From an uncultured Bacteroidales bacterium (GTDB taxonomy: Bacteria; Bacteroidota; Bacteroidia; Bacteroidales; Paludibacteraceae): DNA of 64,000 nucleotides. The stretch spans positions 1-64,000 of the forward strand of contig CADAZU010000011.1 of assembly GCA_902792535.1 (NCBI GenBank). Direction: 5' to 3'. Below, piece by piece: positions 52,542 to 60,144 of this stretch (the stretch's first letter is position 1; each line of letters starts with the position of its first letter). A model generated the notes under the pieces. That model searched no databases. It was given only the letters and a program-made list of their open reading frames with translations, and was not told the origin of the DNA. Position numbers and translations under genes: made by a program.

Positions 52542-53981
52542 ATGAAAAAATCTTTGCGAAACATACCTATTACGTCTCGAATCCTGGTGGTCGTTTTGAC
52601 GTGCGTGACTATGATTTTTATCTTCACGCTGTTCATGTCGATCCGCTATGTCTATTCCAGCGTGGAGGAGCAGCAGCGTCGGGATCTGATCACGAAGGCG
52701 GAGTATATCCAGTCGTATCTGCGGTCGCTTTATTACTGGGATGTGACGTTGACTCCGTTGCAGTCGGACGGACTGACCATTGACCTGCGTGACCTGAGTA
52801 TTGATATGCACCAAGATATCCATGTCTATGCGATGAATGGCGAGTTACTGGCTTCTTCTTCGCCGCAGTTGTTTGACGGCGGCATCCTGTCGCGTAACAT
52901 GAATCCCAGCAAGCCTTTCTTCAGCGACGACCATATTGCGCTTTTCTATGAGCAGATCAAGGAACAGCCTTACCTCATTGCTTATCTGCCGTTTCATAAT
53001 GGTGCGTTCGTCACGATCGGGTATATTGCGGTTCCTTATTTCTTGAGCGAACAGACGCGTCAGGCGGAGGTGCAGTCCCTGCTCAAACGGCTTGTCCCGG
53101 CATATTTGCTGGCGCTTCTTTTTTCGCTTTTTGTCTCGTATTTCGCCACGCGGTCCATGACGGCGCCAATATCCATGCTTGCGGACAAGATGCGTCGGTT
53201 CGAGATCGGCGGTCGGGACAATCATATCGAGTACCCTTATCACGATGAATTGGGTGCACTCGTGGAGCGGTATAACATGCTGGTCGATCGGGTAGAGGAG
53301 AGTGCGGAGCAGTTGGCTCGCGCGGAGCGCGAAGGAGCTTGGCGGACGATGGCGAGACAGATAGCACATGAGATCAATAATCCGCTTACACCCATGAAAC
53401 TGTCCGTCCAGAAACTGCAACTCAAACGCGGCAAAGAGGGATTTGACGAGTATTTCGACAAGACCACTAAGATGCTGATAGCTGAGATCGACAATCTGGC
53501 GCATATAGCGCAGTCTTTCTCCGCTTTTGCCAAGCAGCCGGAGGTAATAACGACAGAAGTGGACGTAGCCGAAAAACTGTCGAATGTCATTACGCTCCAG
53601 CGTGCGAATGACGAACAGATCCCTGTGCGGTATGTGGGAGCCGACTCCGGTGTCATGGTACGTGCGGACAACGAGCAGATCAGCCAGGTCTTCGTCAATA
53701 TTATCCGCAATGCCTTGCAGGCTTCGCCGACCGATATTATTGTGGTGCTCAACGCCGCTTATTCGGACCGCGAAGTGCAGATCTCGATCTCCGACGACGG
53801 AACAGGAATACCGAAGGATATTCAGGCGCGTATTTTCCAGCCGAACTTCACTACCAAGTCCAACGGAAACGGACTCGGTTTGGCGATCTCGAAGCATATC
53901 GTGGAAGGTTCCGGCGGACGAATCGAGTTCGCGACTTCGTCCAAAGGGACGACTTTCTTTATCTACTTGCGCAAAAAGTAA
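52542..53981 (+). CDS. Sensor histidine kinase (NtrY-like)
   Basis: This is a 479-residue membrane sensor kinase. TM1 is at about 13-34, followed by a periplasmic sensor of about 145 residues with no known domain, TM2 at about 185-203 and HAMP at about 203-255. HisKA carries the phospho-acceptor His276 (ARQIAHEINNPLTPMK), and the HATPase domain has the N box (VFVNIIRNALQAS), DDGTGIP and NGLGLAIS. The HEINNPLTP block is typical of NtrY-type kinases. No response regulator is adjacent; the next gene is an AraC regulator. The ATG at 52542 follows the promoter. A seven-codon ORF (MFIRSFG) starts at 52522 and its stop overlaps this ATG, so it may be a leader. Confidence 0.88.
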   Translation: MKKSLRNIPITSRILVVVLTCVTMIFIFTLFMSIRYVYSSVEEQQRRDLITKAEYIQSYLRSLYYWDVTLTPLQSDGLTIDLRDLSIDMHQDIHVYAMNGELLASSSPQLFDGGILSRNMNPSKPFFSDDHIALFYEQIKEQPYLIAYLPFHNGAFVTIGYIAVPYFLSEQTRQAEVQSLLKRLVPAYLLALLFSLFVSYFATRSMTAPISMLADKMRRFEIGGRDNHIEYPYHDELGALVERYNMLVDRVEESAEQLARAEREGAWRTMARQIAHEINNPLTPMKLSVQKLQLKRGKEGFDEYFDKTTKMLIAEIDNLAHIAQSFSAFAKQPEVITTEVDVAEKLSNVITLQRANDEQIPVRYVGADSGVMVRADNEQISQVFVNIIRNALQASPTDIIVVLNAAYSDREVQISISDDGTGIPKDIQARIFQPNFTTKSNGNGLGLAISKHIVEGSGGRIEFATSSKGTTFFIYLRKK

Positions 53982-53985
53982 ACTA

Positions 53986-54846
53986 ATGTTTTTTCAAATC
54001 ATTCATCCCGCAGCGTTTCTGCGACCGTATATATCCCGCTATGTGTTCGTGCGCGCGGAGGGTTCGACCGATACGATGACGCCTCCTGCAGACGATCCGC
54101 GGTTTGTGAACGGGAAGCATGTGCAGCCGATGTTACCCAACTACGGCAGTCTGATCTTTGTCCGGAATGCCGTTGTGGAAATAGGCGGCAAGCAATCCGA
54201 TGAGTTGCTGTTGCTCGGCGCGAATCAGACCACTTTGGGGCTTACTACTGTCAGCGGTTGGTTCGAAGGAATGATGATGGATTTTGAGCCGGGAGGCATG
54301 CATATATTAACCGGTGTGGATCTGCAGCAGTTATCCGGCAAAGTGTTGAGGGCAAGCGAATCGGGCGATGAAGGTTTGGCGCACTTGGATCAGATCTTCA
54401 AATCAACACTCAAGGCGGAAGATATTGCGCCGCAAATGGATGCTTTTTTCTTGGGGCGTATTCCTGTAAAGGAAGATATCAACTATGCGCGGATAAGAAA
54501 AGTGATTGCCGCTTGTGATGAAGCGAAAGGCAATATCTCGGCGGCAGAGATGGCTTCCGTGGCTTGTTTGGGTGAAAGGCAGTTTTTGCGGGTTTTCCGT
54601 AATTATGTGGGTATTCCGCCGAAGCAGTATGTGCGTCTGAGGCGTTTTCATCGTGCGATACAAGCCATGCAGATCCAGGCTGCGCAAGGCAAACCGATTG
54701 ATTTGCTGGCAACGGTTTTGGAGCATGGTTATTATGATTTGAGTCACGCCGCGATGGAGTTTCAGCAGATGGGGTGTGTCTCGCCGGGGCAGTTCCGAAT
54801 GCTCGGTATTCCTTTGACGGACGATTTTTCGGTCTTTTTTGCATAA
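53986..54846 (+). CDS. AraC-family transcriptional regulator
   Basis: This 286-residue protein has an N-terminal ligand domain (about 1-165) and a C-terminal AraC-type double helix-turn-helix: SAAEMASVACLGERQFLRVFRNYVGIPPKQYVRLRRF, with the second part LATVLEHGYYDLSHAAMEFQQMGCVSPGQFR, described here as two motifs. The ATG at 53986 is four bases after the kinase stop, so the two are co-transcribed. Likely targets are its neighbours, especially the TonB receptor that follows. The ligand is unknown. Confidence 0.85.
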   Translation: MFFQIIHPAAFLRPYISRYVFVRAEGSTDTMTPPADDPRFVNGKHVQPMLPNYGSLIFVRNAVVEIGGKQSDELLLLGANQTTLGLTTVSGWFEGMMMDFEPGGMHILTGVDLQQLSGKVLRASESGDEGLAHLDQIFKSTLKAEDIAPQMDAFFLGRIPVKEDINYARIRKVIAACDEAKGNISAAEMASVACLGERQFLRVFRNYVGIPPKQYVRLRRFHRAIQAMQIQAAQGKPIDLLATVLEHGYYDLSHAAMEFQQMGCVSPGQFRMLGIPLTDDFSVFFA

Positions 54847-54867
54847 AAACATATAATGTCCGTTTTT

Positions 54868-54901
54868 TCATATACCGGGCGCAAGAAAAGCAGTACTTTT
54901 G
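54868..54901 (+). promoter_or_regulatory. Probable promoter of the second TonB receptor
   Basis: TACTTTTG at 54894-54901 is a good -7 box, but the -33 region (ttttttcatatacc) is a weak match, as expected for a promoter that needs an activator. The AraC-family regulator just upstream is the obvious candidate. Confidence 0.55.
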
Positions 54902-54923
54902 CACCGGATTTGAAATTTGAGTT

Positions 54924-57407
54924 ATGAAAAAGCTAGTTTTATTATTTGCTCTGTTAGTCTCTGTAGCAGCAAAAGCAGAGACGATTAAAGGAAGTGTGGT
55001 GGATAGCCGCGGCGAAGCCATGCCGTATGTGACGATTTCTGTGCTTGCGCCCGATTCCAGTCTGGTAACCGGTGCTATTACCGATGAGGAGGGAAAGTAC
55101 GAAGTAGAAGTGACTAAGGGACTAAGTACCAAGGGACTAATTATTCAGGCTTCGTATGTGGGTTATCAAACGGCGTTCGGCGGACCGGATTTTGTGCTGC
55201 GCGAAGAGACAGAGCGGCTCAAAGAGGTGGAGGTGAAAGCCAAGAAACCGCTTATTGAGCGACAGATGGACAAGTTGGTGGTGAATGTCTCTGCTTCGCC
55301 GCTCGCGGCGGGTTCTAACGGAAATGATATTCTCCGCCGTTCGCCGGGTGTGCGGATCGACAAGGACGGCAATATTACCGTGAACGGTAAATCGGTGGAG
55401 ATCTATGTCGATGGCAAGCCTTCGTACCTCAGCGGTCAGCAGCTCAAAGCCATGTTGGACGGAACGGACGGAAACACGATCGAGAAGATTGAAATTATCT
55501 CGAATCCTTCTGCTAAATACGACGCTTCGGGTCAAGGTGGAATCATCAATATCAAGACCAAGCGGAATATGATGAAAGGTCTGAACGGAATGCTTTCTGC
55601 CGGTTATGGAGGAATGTATTTCGGCGATGTGAGGCGGTGGCTGAACACAGAAATGGTGTCACTCAACCTCAATTACCGGAGCGATAAGACGTACACTTTC
55701 GGCCAGTTCACGCAGGTCTTTGCGCAGAATGACATTGACTTTGAGTCCTACCGCGAGACGCCGGCGCTGAAGAACTACTCCTATTCGGATTACAACATCA
55801 ATTTCCAGTACTACATGCTGAAGGTCGGTAACGACTGGTATGTGGATTCGCTCAACACGCTCGGTTTTATCCTTCAGGTGCCGTTCATGGACGTGGACCA
55901 GTATATCGTGCCGGGGCTCAATGCCGCTTATATGATCCAAGGAACGGACACGACGAACAGTACGACCAATTCGCAGAATCGTCTGAAAGCTCCGCAGCAC
56001 ACGGCGAACCTCAACTATACGCACACGTTCTCGGAGGATCTGGAGCGCGAGCTGACCGTTAATGTCGATTACAACCGCTACAACAACGGTTCCGTGAATT
56101 TCCAAGAGACGCGATACGACAAGCCTTTTAATGGTATTAGTGCGCTTGGAATTGACATTAGAAGCAGGCAGATTGTCAATATTTATTCTGCCAAGATGGA
56201 CTTCCAGACCAAGTTCTGGAAAACCGGTATGATTGAAGCCGGCGTCAAGTATGCGCTCTCTTCGACCGACAATAACATGACGACCGATTCGACGCGCAAC
56301 GGAGATGTGCGTCCGACGGATCATAACGCTTTCCGTTATGACGAGCACGTGGCGGCGGCATATATCTCTGTCGGCAAACAGTTCGGCGAACATTGGTCGG
56401 TTAAGCTGGGTCTGCGCGGCGAATATACGTTTTCGCACGGCGACTGGAAAGACGACGGCTTGGATTCGGTCATCAACAAGTCTTATTTTGACCCGTTCCC
56501 GACCGCTTATATCGGCTATACGACGAAGCCGCTGGGTAAGTTGCAGCAGCCGATAGCCGTTTCTGCGAGCTATACGCGGCGTATCAAACGTCCGAACTAC
56601 TGGATGCTGAATCCGTTTACTTCGTACGTGGACGCCTATTCGATCCAGAAAGGAAATACCAACCTCACGCCGGAGTTTAACAACGATGTGGAGGTGCATT
56701 TCAGCTGGACGCAGTACCTCAATATGACTTTCAATTTTGCGCACACGCAGGATATGTTCTCCTCCAAAGTGACGATTCTGCCGAACGGAATCGGTCTCTC
56801 TCAATGGTCGAATTTCGGTACGTGCACTACGCATGGTGCGAATATATCGCTGACGGAGTTGCCGCTGGTGCCGAAGTATGTTAAGGCGGAGGACGGTTCC
56901 AAGTCGATGCAGGGCGCATGGCTGGCGCTTACGGTCAATGCCGGATGGCTGCATTTCATCAACAAGTCGTACGAGAAACAAGCGGACGGCACGCCGGTGT
57001 ATGAGAATAGGAGCCATTACGGCTATGTGGGAGGCACGCTCTCGGCGTATCTGCCGCAGGACTGGACGCTGACGATCGACGGCAACTGGTCGTCCCCGAT
57101 GACTACGGGTTATAACCGCTCGGGGAGTACTTATTTTGCAAGCTTCGGCGTGCGTAAGATGTGGATGAAGAAAGGACTGATTTTCAATCTCAATGTGCAG
57201 GATCTGCTTCGTTCGCTCAGTTTCCAAAGTGACGATTTAGGTCAGCAGCCGGGCTATCGTTCGTGGTATAAGAATACCGTCCGCCAGCAGCGTGTGATGC
57301 TGTCCGTGACATGGATGTTCGGTCAGTACCAGCAGCACAAGAACCGCAAAGTGGGCGATCTCGATGAATCGTCCCGTCTCGGCGGCGGTGGCGGAGTGGG
57401 GCAGTAA
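54924..57407 (+). CDS. TonB-dependent receptor-like outer-membrane protein
   Basis: This is an 827-residue outer-membrane protein with a signal peptide (MKKLVLLFALLVSVAAKAE). Its carboxypeptidase-regulatory domain (IKGSVVDSRGEAMPYVTISV to VGYQT) precedes a plug (LRRSPGVRIDKDGNITVNG, DGTDGNTIEKIEIISNPSA) and a barrel of the outer-membrane beta-barrel-3 family. Within the first domain a repeat-derived segment VTKGLSTKGLII (55110-55142) is carried in frame. This subfamily has no SusD partner and its ligands are mostly unknown. The gene follows an AraC regulator and has an activator-type promoter. The C-terminus is Gly-rich (LGGGGGVGQ). Confidence 0.85.
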   Translation: MKKLVLLFALLVSVAAKAETIKGSVVDSRGEAMPYVTISVLAPDSSLVTGAITDEEGKYEVEVTKGLSTKGLIIQASYVGYQTAFGGPDFVLREETERLKEVEVKAKKPLIERQMDKLVVNVSASPLAAGSNGNDILRRSPGVRIDKDGNITVNGKSVEIYVDGKPSYLSGQQLKAMLDGTDGNTIEKIEIISNPSAKYDASGQGGIINIKTKRNMMKGLNGMLSAGYGGMYFGDVRRWLNTEMVSLNLNYRSDKTYTFGQFTQVFAQNDIDFESYRETPALKNYSYSDYNINFQYYMLKVGNDWYVDSLNTLGFILQVPFMDVDQYIVPGLNAAYMIQGTDTTNSTTNSQNRLKAPQHTANLNYTHTFSEDLERELTVNVDYNRYNNGSVNFQETRYDKPFNGISALGIDIRSRQIVNIYSAKMDFQTKFWKTGMIEAGVKYALSSTDNNMTTDSTRNGDVRPTDHNAFRYDEHVAAAYISVGKQFGEHWSVKLGLRGEYTFSHGDWKDDGLDSVINKSYFDPFPTAYIGYTTKPLGKLQQPIAVSASYTRRIKRPNYWMLNPFTSYVDAYSIQKGNTNLTPEFNNDVEVHFSWTQYLNMTFNFAHTQDMFSSKVTILPNGIGLSQWSNFGTCTTHGANISLTELPLVPKYVKAEDGSKSMQGAWLALTVNAGWLHFINKSYEKQADGTPVYENRSHYGYVGGTLSAYLPQDWTLTIDGNWSSPMTTGYNRSGSTYFASFGVRKMWMKKGLIFNLNVQDLLRSLSFQSDDLGQQPGYRSWYKNTVRQQRVMLSVTWMFGQYQQHKNRKVGDLDESSRLGGGGGVGQ
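55110..55142 (+). repeat. In-frame gggactaagtacc repeat in TonB receptor
   Basis: Units of gactaag and gtaccaag are read in frame within the N-terminal carboxypeptidase-like domain. The family matches junction repeats at 48661-48694 and 60108-60144. Confidence 0.65.
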
Positions 57408-57465
57408 GGCGTTTTTCCCTGTTTGAGTATAGTGTAACCATAGTGTGATTCGCTTACTAACCTAC

Positions 57466-57619
57466 GAATCACCTATGAATCACCTATGAATCACCTATGA
57501 ATCACCTATGAATCACCTAAGAATCACCTAAGAATCACCTAAGAATCACCTAAGAATCACCTAAGAATCACCTAAGAATCACCTAAGAATCACCTAAGAA
57601 TCACCTAAGAATCACCAAT
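57466..57619. repeat. 11-bp tandem array, 14 units
   Basis: Fourteen head-to-tail units of gaatcacctaN start every 11 bases from 57466 to 57609. The first four read gaatcacctat, the next nine gaatcacctaa and the last gaatcaccaat. The order of variants suggests growth from one end. The unit is close to one turn of the DNA helix, so the same face is repeated. It lies in the 350-bp gap between the TonB receptor and the NUDIX gene, which otherwise holds a palindromic repeat and a promoter. Confidence 0.95.
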
Positions 57620-57635
57620 AGATTACTGCATGCAA

Positions 57636-57663
57636 AGCCCCCCAACCCCCTAAAGGGGGAGAG
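57636..57663. repeat. GC-rich palindromic repeat (ccccctaaaggggg)
   Basis: A hairpin of ccccct and aggggg with a short loop, flanked by ccccccaac and agagaggtgaaagg, is the intergenic form of the repeat seen in frame at 2328-2358 and 21014-21053. Confidence 0.75.
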
Positions 57664-57703
57664 AGGTGAAAGGTGAGAAAATTAGGAAAAAACGCGCGCG
57701 CAC

Positions 57704-57734
57704 TTGCATATATGAAAAAAAAGTAGTAATTTTG
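57704..57734 (+). promoter_or_regulatory. Promoter of the NUDIX gene
   Basis: TTGCATATATG at 57704 and TAATTTTG at 57727-57734 lie just ahead of the ATG at 57758, an excellent match to the local consensus. Confidence 0.8.
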
Positions 57735-57757
57735 CAGGCAAAATTGGAAGAATAGCA

Positions 57758-58315
57758 ATGTATCCGAAAATTGATAATCGTCCTTGGAAGGTGGTGCACA
57801 GCGAGAATATACTGCGGTTGGGACCGTGGCTTTCTGTGCGTCAGGAGTGTGTGGAGTTGCCTTCGGGCAAGCAGATTCCGACTTGGTTCATATTGGAGTT
57901 TCCCGACTGGATCAACGTGATTGCCATTACCAAAGACGGCAAGATGGTGATGGAGGATCAATACCGTCACGCGCTGGGTGAGACGCACTATGAGTTAGTG
58001 GCAGGCGTGATTGATCCGGGCGAGACGCCGCTGGAAGCAGCCAAGCGCGAGTTGAGCGAAGAGACCGGATATGAGGGCGGGGAATGGAGTCTTTTCATGA
58101 CCCTTTCGCCGAATCCGACGAATCATAACAACTTGTCTTATACCTTTTTAGCAACGGGCGTGGAGAAACGCCGCGAACAACACCAGGAGGCGACAGAGGA
58201 CATTCATGTGGATATCATGGAGAAGGAGCAGGTTCGAGAAATGCTGGAGGACGGCGAGATCATCCAAGCGCTGCATGCCGCGCCGCTGTGGAAATACTTT
58301 GCGATGCATAATTAA
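57758..58315 (+). CDS. NUDIX hydrolase (ADP-sugar pyrophosphatase type)
   Basis: This 185-residue protein has the full NUDIX box GX5EX7REUXEEXGU at GVIDPGETPLEAAKRELSEE and TGYEGG. The sequence before the box (YRHALGETHYELVAG) fits the ADP-ribose or ADP-sugar pyrophosphatase branch, in which ELPAG or ELVAG is usual. It has its own promoter. The substrate is not certain. Confidence 0.9.
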   Translation: MYPKIDNRPWKVVHSENILRLGPWLSVRQECVELPSGKQIPTWFILEFPDWINVIAITKDGKMVMEDQYRHALGETHYELVAGVIDPGETPLEAAKRELSEETGYEGGEWSLFMTLSPNPTNHNNLSYTFLATGVEKRREQHQEATEDIHVDIMEKEQVREMLEDGEIIQALHAAPLWKYFAMHN

Positions 58316-58358
58316 ATAAATTGTTACGATAATTTTAAGAAAAAAAACATATAAAACC

Positions 58359-58480
58359 CTTTTGAAGGCTTTAGCGCAAAGCGCCATGCGTATTTTGCCG
58401 GTAAAAACTCCTCGCAAGCAAGCTTTCGGATAGTTTTTACCAACAAACTCCGCAACTCTGCGAGTAAAAGCCTTCAAAAG
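58359..58480. other. Cloverleaf-like inverted-repeat structure
   Basis: A perfect 14-base inverted repeat (CTTTTGAAGGCTTT at 58359-58372 and its complement at 58467-58480) encloses three further hairpins: GCGC-AAA-GCGC (58374-58384), GGTAAAAACT (58400-58409) with AGTTTTTACC (58432-58441), and CGCA-ACTC-TGCG (58451-58462). The whole 122 bases can fold as a closed multibranch structure. It lies after the NUDIX gene and before gdhA. It may be a structured RNA, a terminator complex or a MITE-like element. I do not recognise a known RNA family. Confidence 0.65.
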
Positions 58481-58545
58481 CAATAAACATTAAAAACATT
58501 TTTATTGGTCAACAATTATCCACAATTACCAACAATTTATTAAAC

Positions 58546-58690
58546 GGCGAATTACGCGAATTAAACGAATTTTTAAGGTTCACAAATTAAACAGATTTTT
58601 TAAAACGGCGAATTACGCGAATTAAACGAATTTTTAAGGTTCACAAATTAAACAGATTTTTTAAAACGGCGAATTACGCGAATTAAACGA
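58546..58690. repeat. 61-bp tandem repeat, about 2.4 copies
   Basis: The unit (landmark ggcgaattacgcgaatt) begins at 58546, 58607 and 58668. Units include cacaaattaaacagatttt, a type of intergenic filler common in Bacteroidetes. It occupies the gdhA upstream region, and I saw no standard promoter between it and the gdhA start codon at 58764. Confidence 0.85.
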
Positions 58691-58763
58691 ATTTACGTAA
58701 CGCGGAACTTAAAATATCGCAACAATAGTAAGAAAAAAATTCTAACCATAAAAACACAAAATA

Positions 58764-60107
58764 ATGAAAGTACAAGACATTATGCAGCGTTTGGCTGCGA
58801 AACACCCGGGGGAAGCAGAGTACCTGCAGGCGGTTCAGGAAGTATTGGAGTCGATTGAAGAGGTGTACAACCAACACCCGGAGTTTGAGCAAGCCAAAAT
58901 CGTAGAGCGGATGGTGGAGCCGGATCGAATCTTCACGTTCCGCGTGACATGGATTGACGATCAGGGCGAAGTGCAGACGAACCTCGGTTACCGCGTTCAG
59001 TTCAACAGCGCGATCGGTCCGTACAAAGGCGGTCTGCGTTTCCACAGAGCGGTCACGCCGTCGATGCTGAAGTTCTTAGGCTTCGAGCAGACGTTCAAGA
59101 ACGCGCTGACGACGCTGCCGATGGGTGGCGCGAAAGGCGGTTCGGACTTTGATCCGGTGGGAAAGAGTGATGCGGAGATTATGCGATTCTGCCAAGCGTT
59201 CATGTTGGAATTGTGGCGTTGCATCGGTCCGGATCAGGATATTCCGGCAGGCGATGTGGGCGTCGGCGGACGTGAGATCGGTTTCCTGAACGGAATGTAT
59301 CAGAAACTCGCGCGCGAATACCATACAGGTGTTTTGACAGGCAAAGGCATGACTTGGGGCGGAAGTATTCTGCGACCGGAAGCCACCGGTTTCGGCGCAC
59401 TCTATTTCACGCAACACCTGCTGCACAAAGCCGGCAAAGATATCAAGGGAAAGAAAGTGGCTATTTCGGGCTTCGGTAATGTGGCTTGGGGAGCTGCGAC
59501 GAAAGCGGTTGAGTTGGGCGCACAAGTAGTGGCGATCAGCGGACCGGACGGCGTAGTAGAAATTAAGGACGGTATTACGAAAGAGATGATTGATTACATG
59601 CTCGTTATGCGTGCTTCGAACCGCAATAAAGTGCAAGACATGGCGGACAAGTTCCCGGAGCTCTGTGCGTTTACCGCGGGCAAGAAGGCATGGTCGGTAC
59701 CGTGCGACATTGCGCTACCATGTGCGTTCCAGAACGAGTTGAGCGAAGAGGACGCGAAGGAGCTGAAGGCAAACGGTTGCTGGTGTTGCTGCGAGGTTTC
59801 GAACATGGGCTGCCAACCGGGAGCGATCCATTTCTTCCAGCATAACGGAGTGCTCTTTGCACCGGGCAAGGCGGTCAACGCAGGCGGCGTGGCTACAAGC
59901 GGTCTGGAAATGACCCAGAACGCCGAGCACCTGAGTTGGACAGGAAAAGAGGTGGATGAGCGTCTGCATCATATCATGGAGTCGATTCACGAACAATGTG
60001 TCCGTTACGGCACGCAGAAAGACGGCACGATCGACTACGTGAAGGGCGCGAACATCGCCGGATTCATGAAAGTGGCGACGGCTATGTTGGAGCAGGGAAT
60101 CATTTAA
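58764..60107 (+). CDS. gdhA: NADP-type glutamate dehydrogenase
   Basis: This 447-residue enzyme reversibly aminates 2-oxoglutarate to glutamate. The hexameric short-type family is shown by KGGLRFHRAVTPS, LPMGGAKGGSDFDP (catalytic Lys), PAGDVGVGGREIG and the Rossmann loop ISGFGNVAWGA. Length matches the NADP-dependent type I enzymes. It may supply the glutamate pool next to the threonine-degrading kbl and tdh genes downstream. Confidence 0.96.
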   Translation: MKVQDIMQRLAAKHPGEAEYLQAVQEVLESIEEVYNQHPEFEQAKIVERMVEPDRIFTFRVTWIDDQGEVQTNLGYRVQFNSAIGPYKGGLRFHRAVTPSMLKFLGFEQTFKNALTTLPMGGAKGGSDFDPVGKSDAEIMRFCQAFMLELWRCIGPDQDIPAGDVGVGGREIGFLNGMYQKLAREYHTGVLTGKGMTWGGSILRPEATGFGALYFTQHLLHKAGKDIKGKKVAISGFGNVAWGAATKAVELGAQVVAISGPDGVVEIKDGITKEMIDYMLVMRASNRNKVQDMADKFPELCAFTAGKKAWSVPCDIALPCAFQNELSEEDAKELKANGCWCCCEVSNMGCQPGAIHFFQHNGVLFAPGKAVNAGGVATSGLEMTQNAEHLSWTGKEVDERLHHIMESIHEQCVRYGTQKDGTIDYVKGANIAGFMKVATAMLEQGII

Positions 60108-60144
60108 AGTGACAAAGGGACAAAGTACTAAGCGACAAACAACT
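60108..60144. repeat. acaaagggacaaagtac junction repeat
   Basis: Units of gacaaag and agtactaag fill the gap between gdhA and kbl, ending just before the kbl ATG at 60145. The same family fills 61336-61365 between kbl and tdh. Confidence 0.75.

Noticed and set aside
55659-57227. 522-codon open frame antisense to the second TonB receptor
   Set aside because: Rich in Arg and His and without family signatures, typical of an antisense shadow.
57466-57619. CRISPR array
   Set aside because: Units are 11 bp head to tail with no spacers and no cas genes.
58359-58480. Integron attC site
   Set aside because: Size and folding are similar, but the ends lack the GTTRRRY/RYYYAAC core and there is no cassette array or integrase.
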